Source: Bacteroidota bacterium
GTDB lineage: Bacteria > Bacteroidota > Bacteroidia > UBA4408
Direction: 5' to 3'
NCBI GenBank assembly: GCA_016718805.1
Contig: JADKCP010000003.1
Span: 124,001 to 188,000 of the forward strand
Length of the DNA stretch: 64,000 nucleotides
In this document: one piece after another, positions 1-9,108 of the stretch
Layout: each line of letters starts with the position of its first letter
How positions within the stretch are numbered: position 1 is the first letter of the stretch
Translations under genes and position numbers: made by a program
The notes under the pieces: model-generated
Told to the model about the DNA's origin: nothing
Database searches by the model: none
What the model saw: only the letters and a program-made list of their open reading frames with translations

Positions 1-1944
1 GATAAGCCTACAGAGTTTAATTTAAGAGGCAAACGTTTCGAAAATTATGGTGCTGACGTATATGGTTTCGCTAAAGACCAAGATCCTTTATACAAAAATG
101 TACCCTTTTACATGGGATTGCATCATGGAATTGGTTACGGAATATTTTTCGATAATTCCTTTCGCACAATTTTCGATTTCGGGAAGGAACAAAATGAAAC
201 AGTTAGTTTTTGGGCACGTGGAGGAGAAATGAATTATTATTTTATTTATGGACCTGAACTTATTGAAGTAGTAAAGAATTACGCATCATTAACAGGTAAG
301 CCTGAATTGCCGCCACTTTGGTCGTTAGGCTACCATCAATGCAAATGGAGTTATTTCCCTGAAAGCAAGGTAAAAGAAATTACCAAAGAATTTCGCACAC
401 GAAAAATTCCGTGTGATGCCATTTACCTCGATATTGATTACATGGATGGATTTCGTTGTTTTACATGGAACAAGGAGTATTTTCCTGAGCCCAAACGTAT
501 GATTCGAGAGTTAGCCGAGGATGGTTTTAAAACAATTGTGATTATTGACCCGGGAATTAAAGTTGACAACGATTATCCGGTTTACCAGCAGGCTATAGCC
601 AAAAATTATTTTTGCAAACGTGCCGACGGAGCATTGATGATTGGAGATGTTTGGCCGGGTAAATGTGCTTTTCCTGATTTTACTAAACCCGAAGTAAGAG
701 AGTGGTGGGCCGAATTATTTGAAGGACTCGTTGAAGCAGGCGTGCGTGGAGTTTGGAACGATATGAACGAACCTGCCGTTTTTGAAATAGGTACTTTTCC
801 TGAAGATGTGCGCCACGATTATGATGGAAACCCATGCAGTCACCGCAAAGCACACAATGTTTACGGAATGCAAATGGCGCGAGCTACCCATGCAGGAATA
901 AAAAAGTTTTTGATGCCCAATCGTCCTTTTGTTATAACGCGTTCATTATTCAGTGGAGCTCAGCGTTATTCTTCAGTTTGGACGGGCGATAATCAAGCAA
1001 CTTGGGAACATTTATGGATTGCGAATGTGCAGATGCAACGATTGAGTGTTTCGGGAATTTCGTTTGCAGGATCTGATATAGGTGGTTTTATTGGAGAACC
1101 AGACGCAGAATTGTATACCCGATGGATACAATTGGCAGTGTTTCATCCTTTTTTTAGAACTCATTCAGCAGGAAACGAAACAACTTTTGAGCAGGCACCT
1201 TGGTCGTTTGGTGCGAAACACGAATTTATTATTCGAAAATTTATTCAATTGCGATATCATTTACTGCCTTATATCTACACCTCATTTTGGCAAAATGTAA
1301 GAACCGGAACTCCAATGATACGACCGGTTTGCTTTATGGACCAGTTTGATCCTCATACTCACAATCGTATGGATGAATTTGGTTTCGGAGATCATTTGCT
1401 GGTTTGTCCGGTTTTGGAACAATTTGCCGAAAAGCGCAAAGTGTATCTTCCCAAAGGCTCGTGGTATTATCAATGGGACGATACTTTATACCATGGAGGA
1501 AAAGAAATTACTGCCAAAGCACCTATTGATAAAATGCCCATATTCATTAAGGCTGGTGCTGTTATTCCGAATTATCCTAAAATGCAATACGTGGGTGAGT
1601 TTGAAATTTCGGAGCTTACCTTGCACGTTTATTTTTCGAGCGAAACAACCGAAAGTGAATTGTATGAGGATGCAGGAGATAACTACGGTTACAAGCATGG
1701 TAAATTTTCACATACCAAGTTTTATGTAAATGGAAGCCGCAACAATTTGGTGTTTCGACAATCCATAAGTGGAGATTTCGCCACTAGTTATTCGCATTAT
1801 AAAATTATTTTTCATGGATTGCCCTTCAACTGCAGTGGATTTATGATTGACGGCCGCTTTCATAAATTAGGAAAGAAAAACTTTGCTGTTGGCGTGGTAA
1901 AAATCAGAGTCGATAAAAATTTTGATGAAATAATTTTGGGTTAG
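1..1944 (+). CDS. Glycoside hydrolase family 31 alpha-glucosidase, C-terminal part (5' end outside window)
   Basis: The frame is open from base 1, so the gene begins upstream and 647 residues are visible. The visible part holds the catalytic (beta/alpha)8 barrel and the C-terminal beta domains of GH31. The nucleophile motif WNDMNEP places the catalytic Asp at about residue 254 of the visible part, and the acid/base Asp lies in WTGDNQAT at about residue 330. GH31 enzymes of this type release glucose from the non-reducing ends of alpha-glucans; the exact linkage preference cannot be read here. The N-terminal beta-sandwich and any signal peptide are off the edge, so periplasmic versus cytoplasmic location is open. 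The gene ends 93 bases before the ATG of an outer-membrane protein gene on the same strand. Confidence 0.93.
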   Translation, partial: DKPTEFNLRGKRFENYGADVYGFAKDQDPLYKNVPFYMGLHHGIGYGIFFDNSFRTIFDFGKEQNETVSFWARGGEMNYYFIYGPELIEVVKNYASLTGKPELPPLWSLGYHQCKWSYFPESKVKEITKEFRTRKIPCDAIYLDIDYMDGFRCFTWNKEYFPEPKRMIRELAEDGFKTIVIIDPGIKVDNDYPVYQQAIAKNYFCKRADGALMIGDVWPGKCAFPDFTKPEVREWWAELFEGLVEAGVRGVWNDMNEPAVFEIGTFPEDVRHDYDGNPCSHRKAHNVYGMQMARATHAGIKKFLMPNRPFVITRSLFSGAQRYSSVWTGDNQATWEHLWIANVQMQRLSVSGISFAGSDIGGFIGEPDAELYTRWIQLAVFHPFFRTHSAGNETTFEQAPWSFGAKHEFIIRKFIQLRYHLLPYIYTSFWQNVRTGTPMIRPVCFMDQFDPHTHNRMDEFGFGDHLLVCPVLEQFAEKRKVYLPKGSWYYQWDDTLYHGGKEITAKAPIDKMPIFIKAGAVIPNYPKMQYVGEFEISELTLHVYFSSETTESELYEDAGDNYGYKHGKFSHTKFYVNGSRNNLVFRQSISGDFATSYSHYKIIFHGLPFNCSGFMIDGRFHKLGKKNFAVGVVKIRVDKNFDEIILG

Positions 1945-2037
1945 TAGTACTTCCATTTCAACACTAATATATTTAGCGGTTGATACTAAATATCCTTGAA
2001 TTGCGTTAATTTAACGCATTATTTCGAGCACAACTTC

Positions 2038-3792
2038 ATGCGGCAAAATCATAAAGTGTTTTTATTTCTAGTTTTCGCAAGTAGTTTATTTTACTCGCCT
2101 ACGTTTGCTCAGCAAAGTTTAAAATGTAGTTTTTCAGACTCTCTCATTCATGCTAAAACACTCAAAAATTTAGCGATTAAGCCAAAGTCAATTGATCCCA
2201 AGGAGCGGGAAAATGAGTTATCAAAATTGATTTTTTCATTGCAAGAAAGCGGATTTTTGTTGGTTAATTTAGACAGCATAAAAAACACGAATTCGACTAC
2301 AGTTGCGTATTTTACCTTAGGGAAATGGTTTAAGTGGGCAACATTAAAAAAAGGAAATTTAGATGAAGTACTTATCAATCGGATAGGTTTTAACGAAAAG
2401 CTTTACCGCAACAAAATATATCGCCCAAAGGAAATAGCACGTTTACTTGAAAAAATTTTGATAGAGGAAGAAAATTCCGGTTATCCTTTTGCTTCGGTTA
2501 AATTGGATAGTATTGAAATACGAAATGATACCGTTAGCGCCAGCATTCACCTTGAAGCCAATAATCGCTGTACAATTGATAGTTTAATAATTAAAGGAAC
2601 AAGTCAAATTTCGCGGCATTACGTGTATCGCTTATTGGGAATTAGACGCGGAGATGCTTACAACGAATCGCGCATAAAGCAAATTAGTAATCGAATAAAT
2701 GGGGTTCCGTTTTTAAAGGAAGCGCGAACTTCAGAAGTTTATTTTTCAGAAAAATATACCCGACTTAATGTCTACATTGATTCAAAGAAGGCGAATCGAT
2801 TTGATGGAGTACTAGGTTTTTTGCCAAACGAAACTACCGGAAAACTCTTAATTACAGGACAAGCAACTTTAAGGCTTAGCAATAGTTTTAATAAGGGTGA
2901 AGTATTAGATGTTGATTGGCAAAAACTGCAAGCAAAAACCCAAAATTTGAAATCGCGTTTACAAATTCCTTTTTTGTTTAGAAGTCCATTTGGTGCTGAT
3001 TTGGGATTTAAATTATACAAGCGCGATACCTTATTTACGGATGTTAGTCAAAACGTAGGATTTAATTATTTAGTGGGATTGGATAGTTATTTCAAATTGT
3101 TTTTTACAAATCGCACCATTAATTTAATTTCAACTAGAGGTCTCGAAAATTTAACAACATTGCCACCTTATGTGGATATATCTTCTCAGTCGTATGGGAT
3201 TGGATTTCGTACCGAGAAACTTGATTTTAGACTCAATCCACGAAAGGGTTTTGTGGTTGATATTACAGTTTCAGCCGGAAAGAAACAGATAAGGAGAAAT
3301 TTAAAATTGAATCCAACTGCTTATGACAAAATTCAGGACCAATTAAAGTCAACTGTTTATAATGGAGATATTTTGGCTGAATTATATATTCCAATACAAA
3401 ATAAAAGTACACTTGTAGTGGGTAATAGGTCAGCTATTTTTGAAAGTGAACAGTTGTTTCAAAATGAATTGTTTCGTTTTGGCGGATTGGCCACTTTACG
3501 TGGATTTGATGAAGAATCTATTTTGGCATCAGCGTATACAATCAGTAAACTGGAATACCGATTTTTACTAGACAGAAATTCCTATTTATTTGCTTTTGCG
3601 AATCAGGCTTATTATGAAAATAAAGCAAGTAAATTAACCATACACGATACCCCATACGGCTTTGGTGCCGGAATCACTTTTGAAACAAAGCCTGGAATTT
3701 TTTCGCTCACATATGCATTGGGCAAGCAATTTAACAATCCAATTTCGGTGAGAAGTGCAAAAGTGCACTTTGGAATTATTAGTACCTTTTAA
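2038..3792 (+). CDS. TamA/BamA-like Omp85-family outer-membrane protein (POTRA plus beta-barrel)
   Basis: The ATG at 2038 is chosen over an upstream in-frame TTG at 1996 because it starts directly on a signal peptide (MRQNHKVFLFLVFASS, cleaved near FAQ). The mature protein has a periplasmic N-terminal half with POTRA-like repeats; the clearest starts at CTIDSLIIKGT, followed by GDAYNES. A C-terminal barrel of about 330 residues follows. The motif LRGFDE matches the conserved RGF/Y motif in loop 6 of Omp85 barrels, and the protein ends in aromatic Phe, as outer-membrane barrels usually do. Family knowledge points to insertion or translocation of outer-membrane proteins. Its small size (584 residues) fits TamA-like members better than BamA, which has five POTRA domains. 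No tamB-like gene lies beside it. Confidence 0.8.
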   Translation: MRQNHKVFLFLVFASSLFYSPTFAQQSLKCSFSDSLIHAKTLKNLAIKPKSIDPKERENELSKLIFSLQESGFLLVNLDSIKNTNSTTVAYFTLGKWFKWATLKKGNLDEVLINRIGFNEKLYRNKIYRPKEIARLLEKILIEEENSGYPFASVKLDSIEIRNDTVSASIHLEANNRCTIDSLIIKGTSQISRHYVYRLLGIRRGDAYNESRIKQISNRINGVPFLKEARTSEVYFSEKYTRLNVYIDSKKANRFDGVLGFLPNETTGKLLITGQATLRLSNSFNKGEVLDVDWQKLQAKTQNLKSRLQIPFLFRSPFGADLGFKLYKRDTLFTDVSQNVGFNYLVGLDSYFKLFFTNRTINLISTRGLENLTTLPPYVDISSQSYGIGFRTEKLDFRLNPRKGFVVDITVSAGKKQIRRNLKLNPTAYDKIQDQLKSTVYNGDILAELYIPIQNKSTLVVGNRSAIFESEQLFQNELFRFGGLATLRGFDEESILASAYTISKLEYRFLLDRNSYLFAFANQAYYENKASKLTIHDTPYGFGAGITFETKPGIFSLTYALGKQFNNPISVRSAKVHFGIISTF

Positions 3793-3846
3793 CAAGTAAT
3801 AGCTGTTTGTTTTGTAGATTTGCAGCCAAAATTAAAATTAATAACT

Positions 3847-5493
3847 ATGAAAAAATTGTTAATGGCTGTTTTAATGATGGCCGGATTGAGTGTTCAAGCT
3901 CAAGTAAAAGTTGAAAATGGACCTGCCCTAGAAAACGACCGTGACAGCAAAATGAATAGAATGTTGGGTGGAGATGATAATAGCTTTTATTGTTATCGAA
4001 TAAAAACTAGAGGAAAGGGAACTTCTTTCTTTGTAGAAAAGTATAGCAAAAAGACATTAAAAGCGGAGTTTTCGAAAGAAATAACCGTTGAAGATGCTGA
4101 AGGAACTAAGATCGAAGATGTGGAGTATGCTGCAGGTAGCGTTTTTATTTTCAGACGAGAATTTATCAAGAAATCTGGCGAAATGGTTTTGTACTATCAA
4201 AATGTTTCGTCAAAGGGTGTTGTATCAAATAAAATGGTTGAAATAACCACTATAAAATCTGATCATTATGAGTTCGTAGATTTTGATGTATGTGCAAATC
4301 CGGCAAAAACTAAATTTTTAGTTAAAGCTTGTCACAAAGCCAATAAAACAGCAAAATACTCTACCGATTTTATGATGTTGGAAGCAGCAACTATGAAAAT
4401 TTCGTGGACCAAAACAGTTAATGAAAAACTATCTGGCTCAAATGGATTTTGGTCAGGAGCAGCTGCCGCAGTTTTTGGTATTGCTGTAAGTACAGAAGAT
4501 TTAGGCTTTATAGGAATGTTTTTAGATGACGCTGATAATGTGTTTTATTGTTCAACAACTAAGGCAAAGGGAGCAGGAGAGAAAGAAAAGCGGTATACTT
4601 TACATCTTGGAAGTTTTTCAGCTGGTTCAACCACACCAATGAGCGTAATTCTTGGATTTGACCAGGATTATTATGTATCGGATATTGAATTTTCTCAAAC
4701 AAAAGAAAATGAAGTGGTAATTGGAGGGTTTTTAAAAGATGTAATTGAGCGAAAAGGTCGAGATTTGGTACAAGTAGGAATTTTTAGTTTCCGGGTAAAT
4801 AAAAGCGATTTAAAAATTAACAACAAAGCGATTAAAATTTTTGATGATAAGATTTTGAAAGCGCTTGAATCAACTCCGGCAAAATCAAAGCGCTATAAAT
4901 ACAAATTGGATTATATTTTTTCAGTGGGATCTGATGTTTACTATGTTGGCGAACAATATGAATGGTGGGTGCAACAAAGAAGTTCTTCTTATGGATATGC
5001 AGGAACTACATCAAGCACTTACGAGTATGAATACATGGATGTAATTGTTGCAAAATTAAATTCCAAAGGAGAGTTTGAATGGGTTAAGAATGCTCCATTG
5101 AGAAATCACGTTAGTTTAAACAGCTATCCGCACGTTTTTAAGCAATACCTTGCGTATGCAACTTCAAAAAACATTTACATATTATGCGATGAACATCCAA
5201 AAAATATGGAACGTTATGAAAAGGCTGATTTTGAGCCAAAGGATCTTAAAACTGTTTCAGGAATTCACGGGTCAAATTTTGTAAGTACTGCAATTTCAGT
5301 TACCGATGGTAAGATAACGCATCAATTGGTGTTTGAAAACAAAGACTATTGCTTTGCGCCTATTCAGGAGAGAAACATGCAATTTATGCCACCAGAAGAT
5401 ACTGAAATATTTGTTCCATCTTCAAACAATGAACTATTCATTTATACCGAAGACAGAGGGCGCGATCGTTTTTCCAGAATTATTTTGGAGTAA
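3847..5493 (+). CDS. Secreted protein of unknown function
   Basis: The ATG at 3847 begins a clear signal peptide (MKKLLMAVLMMAGLSVQAQ), so it is preferred to the in-frame TTG at 3820. The mature protein of about 530 residues has repeated beta-strand-like blocks such as DVIVAKLNSKGEFEW that recall beta-propeller blades, but I do not recognise a named family. A Tyr/Ser-rich segment (RSSSYGYAGTTSSTYEYEY) interrupts one of these blocks. There is no Por-type C-terminal sorting domain, so a periplasmic location or non-T9SS export is likelier. A possible -7 element (TAGATTTG, 3815-3822) lies 25 bases upstream, and a good terminator follows the stop, so this may be a single-gene transcript. Confidence 0.7.
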   Translation: MKKLLMAVLMMAGLSVQAQVKVENGPALENDRDSKMNRMLGGDDNSFYCYRIKTRGKGTSFFVEKYSKKTLKAEFSKEITVEDAEGTKIEDVEYAAGSVFIFRREFIKKSGEMVLYYQNVSSKGVVSNKMVEITTIKSDHYEFVDFDVCANPAKTKFLVKACHKANKTAKYSTDFMMLEAATMKISWTKTVNEKLSGSNGFWSGAAAAVFGIAVSTEDLGFIGMFLDDADNVFYCSTTKAKGAGEKEKRYTLHLGSFSAGSTTPMSVILGFDQDYYVSDIEFSQTKENEVVIGGFLKDVIERKGRDLVQVGIFSFRVNKSDLKINNKAIKIFDDKILKALESTPAKSKRYKYKLDYIFSVGSDVYYVGEQYEWWVQQRSSSYGYAGTTSSTYEYEYMDVIVAKLNSKGEFEWVKNAPLRNHVSLNSYPHVFKQYLAYATSKNIYILCDEHPKNMERYEKADFEPKDLKTVSGIHGSNFVSTAISVTDGKITHQLVFENKDYCFAPIQERNMQFMPPEDTEIFVPSSNNELFIYTEDRGRDRFSRIILE

Positions 5494-5523
5494 AACCTGC
5501 GCTTTTTCAATTGCTTAACTAAT

Positions 5524-5562
5524 ACAAAGCCTGGAAACAAATTAGCTGTTTTCAGGCTTTGT
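5524..5562 (+). terminator. Rho-independent-type hairpin after the unknown secreted protein
   Basis: The arms 5524-5539 (ACAAAGCCTGGAAACA) and 5547-5562 pair over 16 positions with one mismatch around a 7-base loop. The hairpin lies 31 bases after the stop codon at 5493 and about 100 bases before rmuC. The downstream U-tract is poor. Confidence 0.6.
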
Positions 5563-5660
5563 TGTATAGTAAAAAGTATAATTCAACCGGAGTTGTTTAA
5601 TTTTTTTTCAAATCGAGTTTACACTTTCCAATTCCTTATCTTTACCCAAAATATGTTTCA

Positions 5661-7037
5661 ATGAATTTTGTTTTTTTAGCAATTGGATTGCTGGTAGGAG
5701 CGACTGTTGTTTGGCTTTATATGCAAGTGAAATCTTCTCAACAAAATACAGAAGCAGTAACAAGAGTGCAGAGTTTAGACAAAGAACTTGCAATACTTAC
5801 AGAGAAGTTGCAAGCTGCTGGTATAGATAAACAACGTATACAGAGTGATTTATTAAGTGAAAGAGAGGTACTGAAGAATGAACTTCAAAAGGAACGAGAA
5901 TTATTGGCCGGTGCGAATGCTCGTTTAGCGAGAGCCGAAGAAGCATTTAAGGGGATGAACGAAAAATTGAGCAACGAAAAGCAAGAAAAAGAAGCGCTCC
6001 AAAAGAACCTGCTTTCTCAATTTGAGAACATAGCTTCCAAAATTTTAGAAGATAAAAGTGTGCGATTTACGGAGCAGAATAAAATCAATTTGGATATTAT
6101 TTTAAATCCATTAAAAGAGAAAATTAAAACCTTTGAAGAGAAGGTAGACAAGGCATACAAAGAAGAATCGGCTGAGCGCATTACTTTAAAAGCAGAAATA
6201 AAAAATCTTGTAGAACTCAACAAACAAGTGAGTGAAGAGGCAAATAATTTAGCAAAGGCGCTGAAAGGCGATAATAAAATGCAAGGGAACTGGGGCGAAG
6301 TTATACTCGAAAAAATACTGGAACGATCAGGGCTTGCCAAAGATTCAGAGTACATTACTCAATTTCAAACCAGTAACGAAAGCGGGAAAACCATCAAGCC
6401 GGATGTGGTGGTGCTTTTGCCGGATAATAAGCACATCGTAATTGATTCTAAAGTTTCATTAACAGCCTATGAGTCTTTTGTAAATGCTGAGGATGAAAGC
6501 CTACGCGAGAAGTTTAGCAAAGAACATATTGGCTCAGTTAAAAATCACATTAAGTTATTAAGTGAGAAAAACTATCAGGCTTCATCCGAGTTTAATACTC
6601 CTGATTTTGTACTTATGTTTATTCCTATTGAATCATCGTTTAGTATGGCTATACAAAGCGATGCAGAGCTATTCAATTTTGCCTGGGAACGAAAAATTGT
6701 GATGGTTAGTCCTTCTACTTTATTAGCTACACTTAGAACAATTTCGTCCTTGTGGAAACAAGAAAAGCAAACAAAAAATGCCTTGGAAATTGCAAAACAA
6801 GGTGGGGCATTGTACGATAAGTTTGTAGGATTTGTTGAAGACCTCGAGAAAATAGGTAAATCAATTGATACTACCCAAGTCGCCTATTCAAGTGCAATGA
6901 ATAAGTTGCAAAGTGGTTCTGGAAATTTAATAAAACGAGTTCAGGATATTGAGAAATTAGGAGCTAAAACAACCAAATCGCTTTCTGAAAAGTACCTTGA
7001 AAAAAATGACAATCAACCTTTGAAACTCGAGCAATAG
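5661..7037 (+). CDS. rmuC: RmuC-family DNA recombination protein
   Basis: The 458-residue protein has the standard RmuC layout. It has one N-terminal membrane anchor (about residues 2-21), a long charged coiled coil to about residue 200, and a C-terminal nuclease-like domain. Recognisable blocks are GNWGEVILEKILERSGL, KPDVVVLLPDNKHIVIDSK and SPSTLLATLRTI. RmuC limits DNA inversions at short inverted repeats in E. coli and is predicted to be a PD-(D/E)XK-type nuclease; the D-x-K in VIDSKVSL fits that fold. It ends 2 bases before the next ATG, so translation of the two genes is probably coupled. Confidence 0.93.
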   Translation: MNFVFLAIGLLVGATVVWLYMQVKSSQQNTEAVTRVQSLDKELAILTEKLQAAGIDKQRIQSDLLSEREVLKNELQKERELLAGANARLARAEEAFKGMNEKLSNEKQEKEALQKNLLSQFENIASKILEDKSVRFTEQNKINLDIILNPLKEKIKTFEEKVDKAYKEESAERITLKAEIKNLVELNKQVSEEANNLAKALKGDNKMQGNWGEVILEKILERSGLAKDSEYITQFQTSNESGKTIKPDVVVLLPDNKHIVIDSKVSLTAYESFVNAEDESLREKFSKEHIGSVKNHIKLLSEKNYQASSEFNTPDFVLMFIPIESSFSMAIQSDAELFNFAWERKIVMVSPSTLLATLRTISSLWKQEKQTKNALEIAKQGGALYDKFVGFVEDLEKIGKSIDTTQVAYSSAMNKLQSGSGNLIKRVQDIEKLGAKTTKSLSEKYLEKNDNQPLKLEQ

Positions 7038-7039
7038 CT

Positions 7040-8317
7040 ATGAGCAACTTTAGAATAATATTGATTTTCGTTTCAACACTGCTCTTTAGTAGTTGTTACG
7101 AAACAGCCAAAATTGCAAATCAAAATTTGGCATTCACTTATGAGCGTAATGCTCAGGTTTTGCATCCAATGTATGCTGTTTATCATGATTCACCTAACCA
7201 ATCGCAACTTCATTTCTCAATTAATACACAGGAATTGCTTTATATGAAAAGCGTGGGAGCTGCTAATTATATGGCAAAAATTTCGGTATCCTACATCCTT
7301 TATGCTTCTTACGAGTCTAAAATTGTGCTAGACTCTTCTTCAGTTATTTTAGAAGATGATGCCAGCAAAGAAGAAAATGTTTCACTGCATGGTTCTTTTG
7401 AATTTAAAGCAGTATACCCAAACCGCTATGTGCTTGAAGTATTGCTAACCGATTTAAATAGAAATCAATCGTCGGTAAGTTTTGTGGAGGTAAATAAAAG
7501 CGGGATCAATACCTCACAAAATTTTAAATTAAGCAATGTTAAGAGTGGACAATTACTCTTTACGAATTGTGTAAATTCTAATGAGTCAATTCAGGTTAGT
7601 TATTCAAAAAATTCAGCACAGCGACAATTACGTGTGAATTATTACAAACCCAAGTTTGTTCTGCCGGCTCCTCCATTTTCAGTACAAAATTTTCAGGCCC
7701 AGTCGCTTGTTCCCGATAGTACATTTGAGTTAAAACTAGATGCAAATTTTGCTTCAGAAGTAAAATTAAGTAGTCAGGGGATGTATCATTTTCAAAGTGA
7801 TACCATTGGAAATGATGGATTAACTGTTTTTGTATTTCAAGATTCTTATCCATTACTCACAACTGCCGAAGATTTGATTCCGCCGCTTAGGTACATTACT
7901 ACAAAGCAAGAGTTTGAATCCTTGCAAAATAGTATGAATAAGAAATTGGCTGTGGATGAGTTTTGGTTAAACAACTGTGGGAATATGGATAGAGCAAAAT
8001 CTGCATTAAAGGTATATTACAACCGTGTACAAAATTCAAATACTTATTTTACATCTTACACCGAAGGTTGGAAAACTGATCGTGGTTTGGTATACATTGC
8101 TTTTGGTTTACCAACTTCTATCTATCGTGATAGCAACGGTGAAACTTGGATTTATGGTGAAGAGCAAAATAGTCGCTCTTTAACATTCACCTTCTCAAAA
8201 GTGGTAAATCCGTTTAGCGATGCTGATTATAGTTTGAACCGATCTGAAAATTTTCGAAGCGATTGGTTTAGAATGATTGATGCTTGGCGACAAGGTAAAA
8301 TAATAAACGAAAAATAG
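7040..8317 (+). CDS. GWxTD-domain lipoprotein
   Basis: The N-terminus is a lipoprotein signal with lipobox LFSSC, so the mature protein would start at Cys19. The C-terminal part (about residues 330-425) carries the GWxTD domain: EGWKTDRGLVYIAFG, a YRDSNGETWIYG block, then DWFRMIDAWRQGK. This domain is typical of Bacteroidota and related phyla, and its molecular function is unknown. The middle is beta-rich with no motif I recognise. It sits between rmuC (2-base gap) and rlmB (6-base gap), so co-transcription is very likely, though no functional link is evident. Confidence 0.88.
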   Translation: MSNFRIILIFVSTLLFSSCYETAKIANQNLAFTYERNAQVLHPMYAVYHDSPNQSQLHFSINTQELLYMKSVGAANYMAKISVSYILYASYESKIVLDSSSVILEDDASKEENVSLHGSFEFKAVYPNRYVLEVLLTDLNRNQSSVSFVEVNKSGINTSQNFKLSNVKSGQLLFTNCVNSNESIQVSYSKNSAQRQLRVNYYKPKFVLPAPPFSVQNFQAQSLVPDSTFELKLDANFASEVKLSSQGMYHFQSDTIGNDGLTVFVFQDSYPLLTTAEDLIPPLRYITTKQEFESLQNSMNKKLAVDEFWLNNCGNMDRAKSALKVYYNRVQNSNTYFTSYTEGWKTDRGLVYIAFGLPTSIYRDSNGETWIYGEEQNSRSLTFTFSKVVNPFSDADYSLNRSENFRSDWFRMIDAWRQGKIINEK

Positions 8318-8323
8318 TAAACG

Positions 8324-9088
8324 GTGGAAAGGAAAAATCACGATCAAAATCCCAATTTTATTTTTGGAATACATCCGGTTTTAGAAGCTTTGAAATCCGA
8401 TAAGGATGTTGAAAAAGTATTTATTCAAAAGGGAATTTCACCCGCTATTTTCAAAGAGTTAAGAGAATTACTTGGACGAAAGGAAACTCCCTTTCAATTT
8501 GTTCCTCCCGAAAAATTAAATCGTCTTACTTCAAAAACTCATCAAGGTGTTATTGCTTTTGTAACCGATATAAAGTTTCAAGATATTGAACAGTTGTTGC
8601 CACTTATTTTTGAGCGGGGAAAAGTACCTTTGTTATTGGTGTTAGACCGAATAACCGATGTGCGGAATTTTGGCGCTATTTGTAGAACTGCCGAATGTTG
8701 TGGAGTTGATGCAGTGATTGTACCAAGCAGAGGAGCAGCACAAATTAATTCGGATGCTATTAAAACTTCAGCAGGTGCTCTGCATAAAATCGCAGTTTGC
8801 CGTTCACAAAACTTAAAAACCACACTTGCATTTTTGCATGAAAGTGGAATTTCTATTATAGCTTGTACTGAGAAAACTGAAGCCATGTATACCGGTATTG
8901 ATTTCACCTCTCCAACTGCCATTATTATGGGATCTGAAGATGAGGGAATTAGCGGAGAATATTTGAAACTAAGCAATGCTCGTGCAAAAATTCCATTGTT
9001 GGGCGAAATTGGCTCACTGAATGTTTCAGTTGCCTGCGGTGTAATTTTGTATGAAGCTGTTCGACAACGCATGCTTACATCTGTATAA
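8324..9088 (+). CDS. rlmB: 23S rRNA 2'-O-methyltransferase, TrmH/RlmB family
   Basis: The 254-residue protein has an N-terminal L30e-like substrate-binding domain (FIFGIHPVLEAL) and a C-terminal SPOUT methyltransferase domain with the trefoil-knot motifs LDRITDVRNFGAICRTAEC, IIMGSEDEGIS and LGEIGSLNVSVACG. RlmB methylates the 2'-O of a conserved guanosine in 23S rRNA using S-adenosylmethionine. The exact RNA target is inferred from the family; TrmH-like relatives can act on tRNA. The chosen start is a GTG 6 bases after the upstream stop, since no ATG precedes the first conserved block. Confidence 0.88.
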   Translation: MERKNHDQNPNFIFGIHPVLEALKSDKDVEKVFIQKGISPAIFKELRELLGRKETPFQFVPPEKLNRLTSKTHQGVIAFVTDIKFQDIEQLLPLIFERGKVPLLLVLDRITDVRNFGAICRTAECCGVDAVIVPSRGAAQINSDAIKTSAGALHKIAVCRSQNLKTTLAFLHESGISIIACTEKTEAMYTGIDFTSPTAIIMGSEDEGISGEYLKLSNARAKIPLLGEIGSLNVSVACGVILYEAVRQRMLTSV

Positions 9089-9108
9089 AACATATTTATT
9101 TTCAGTAA

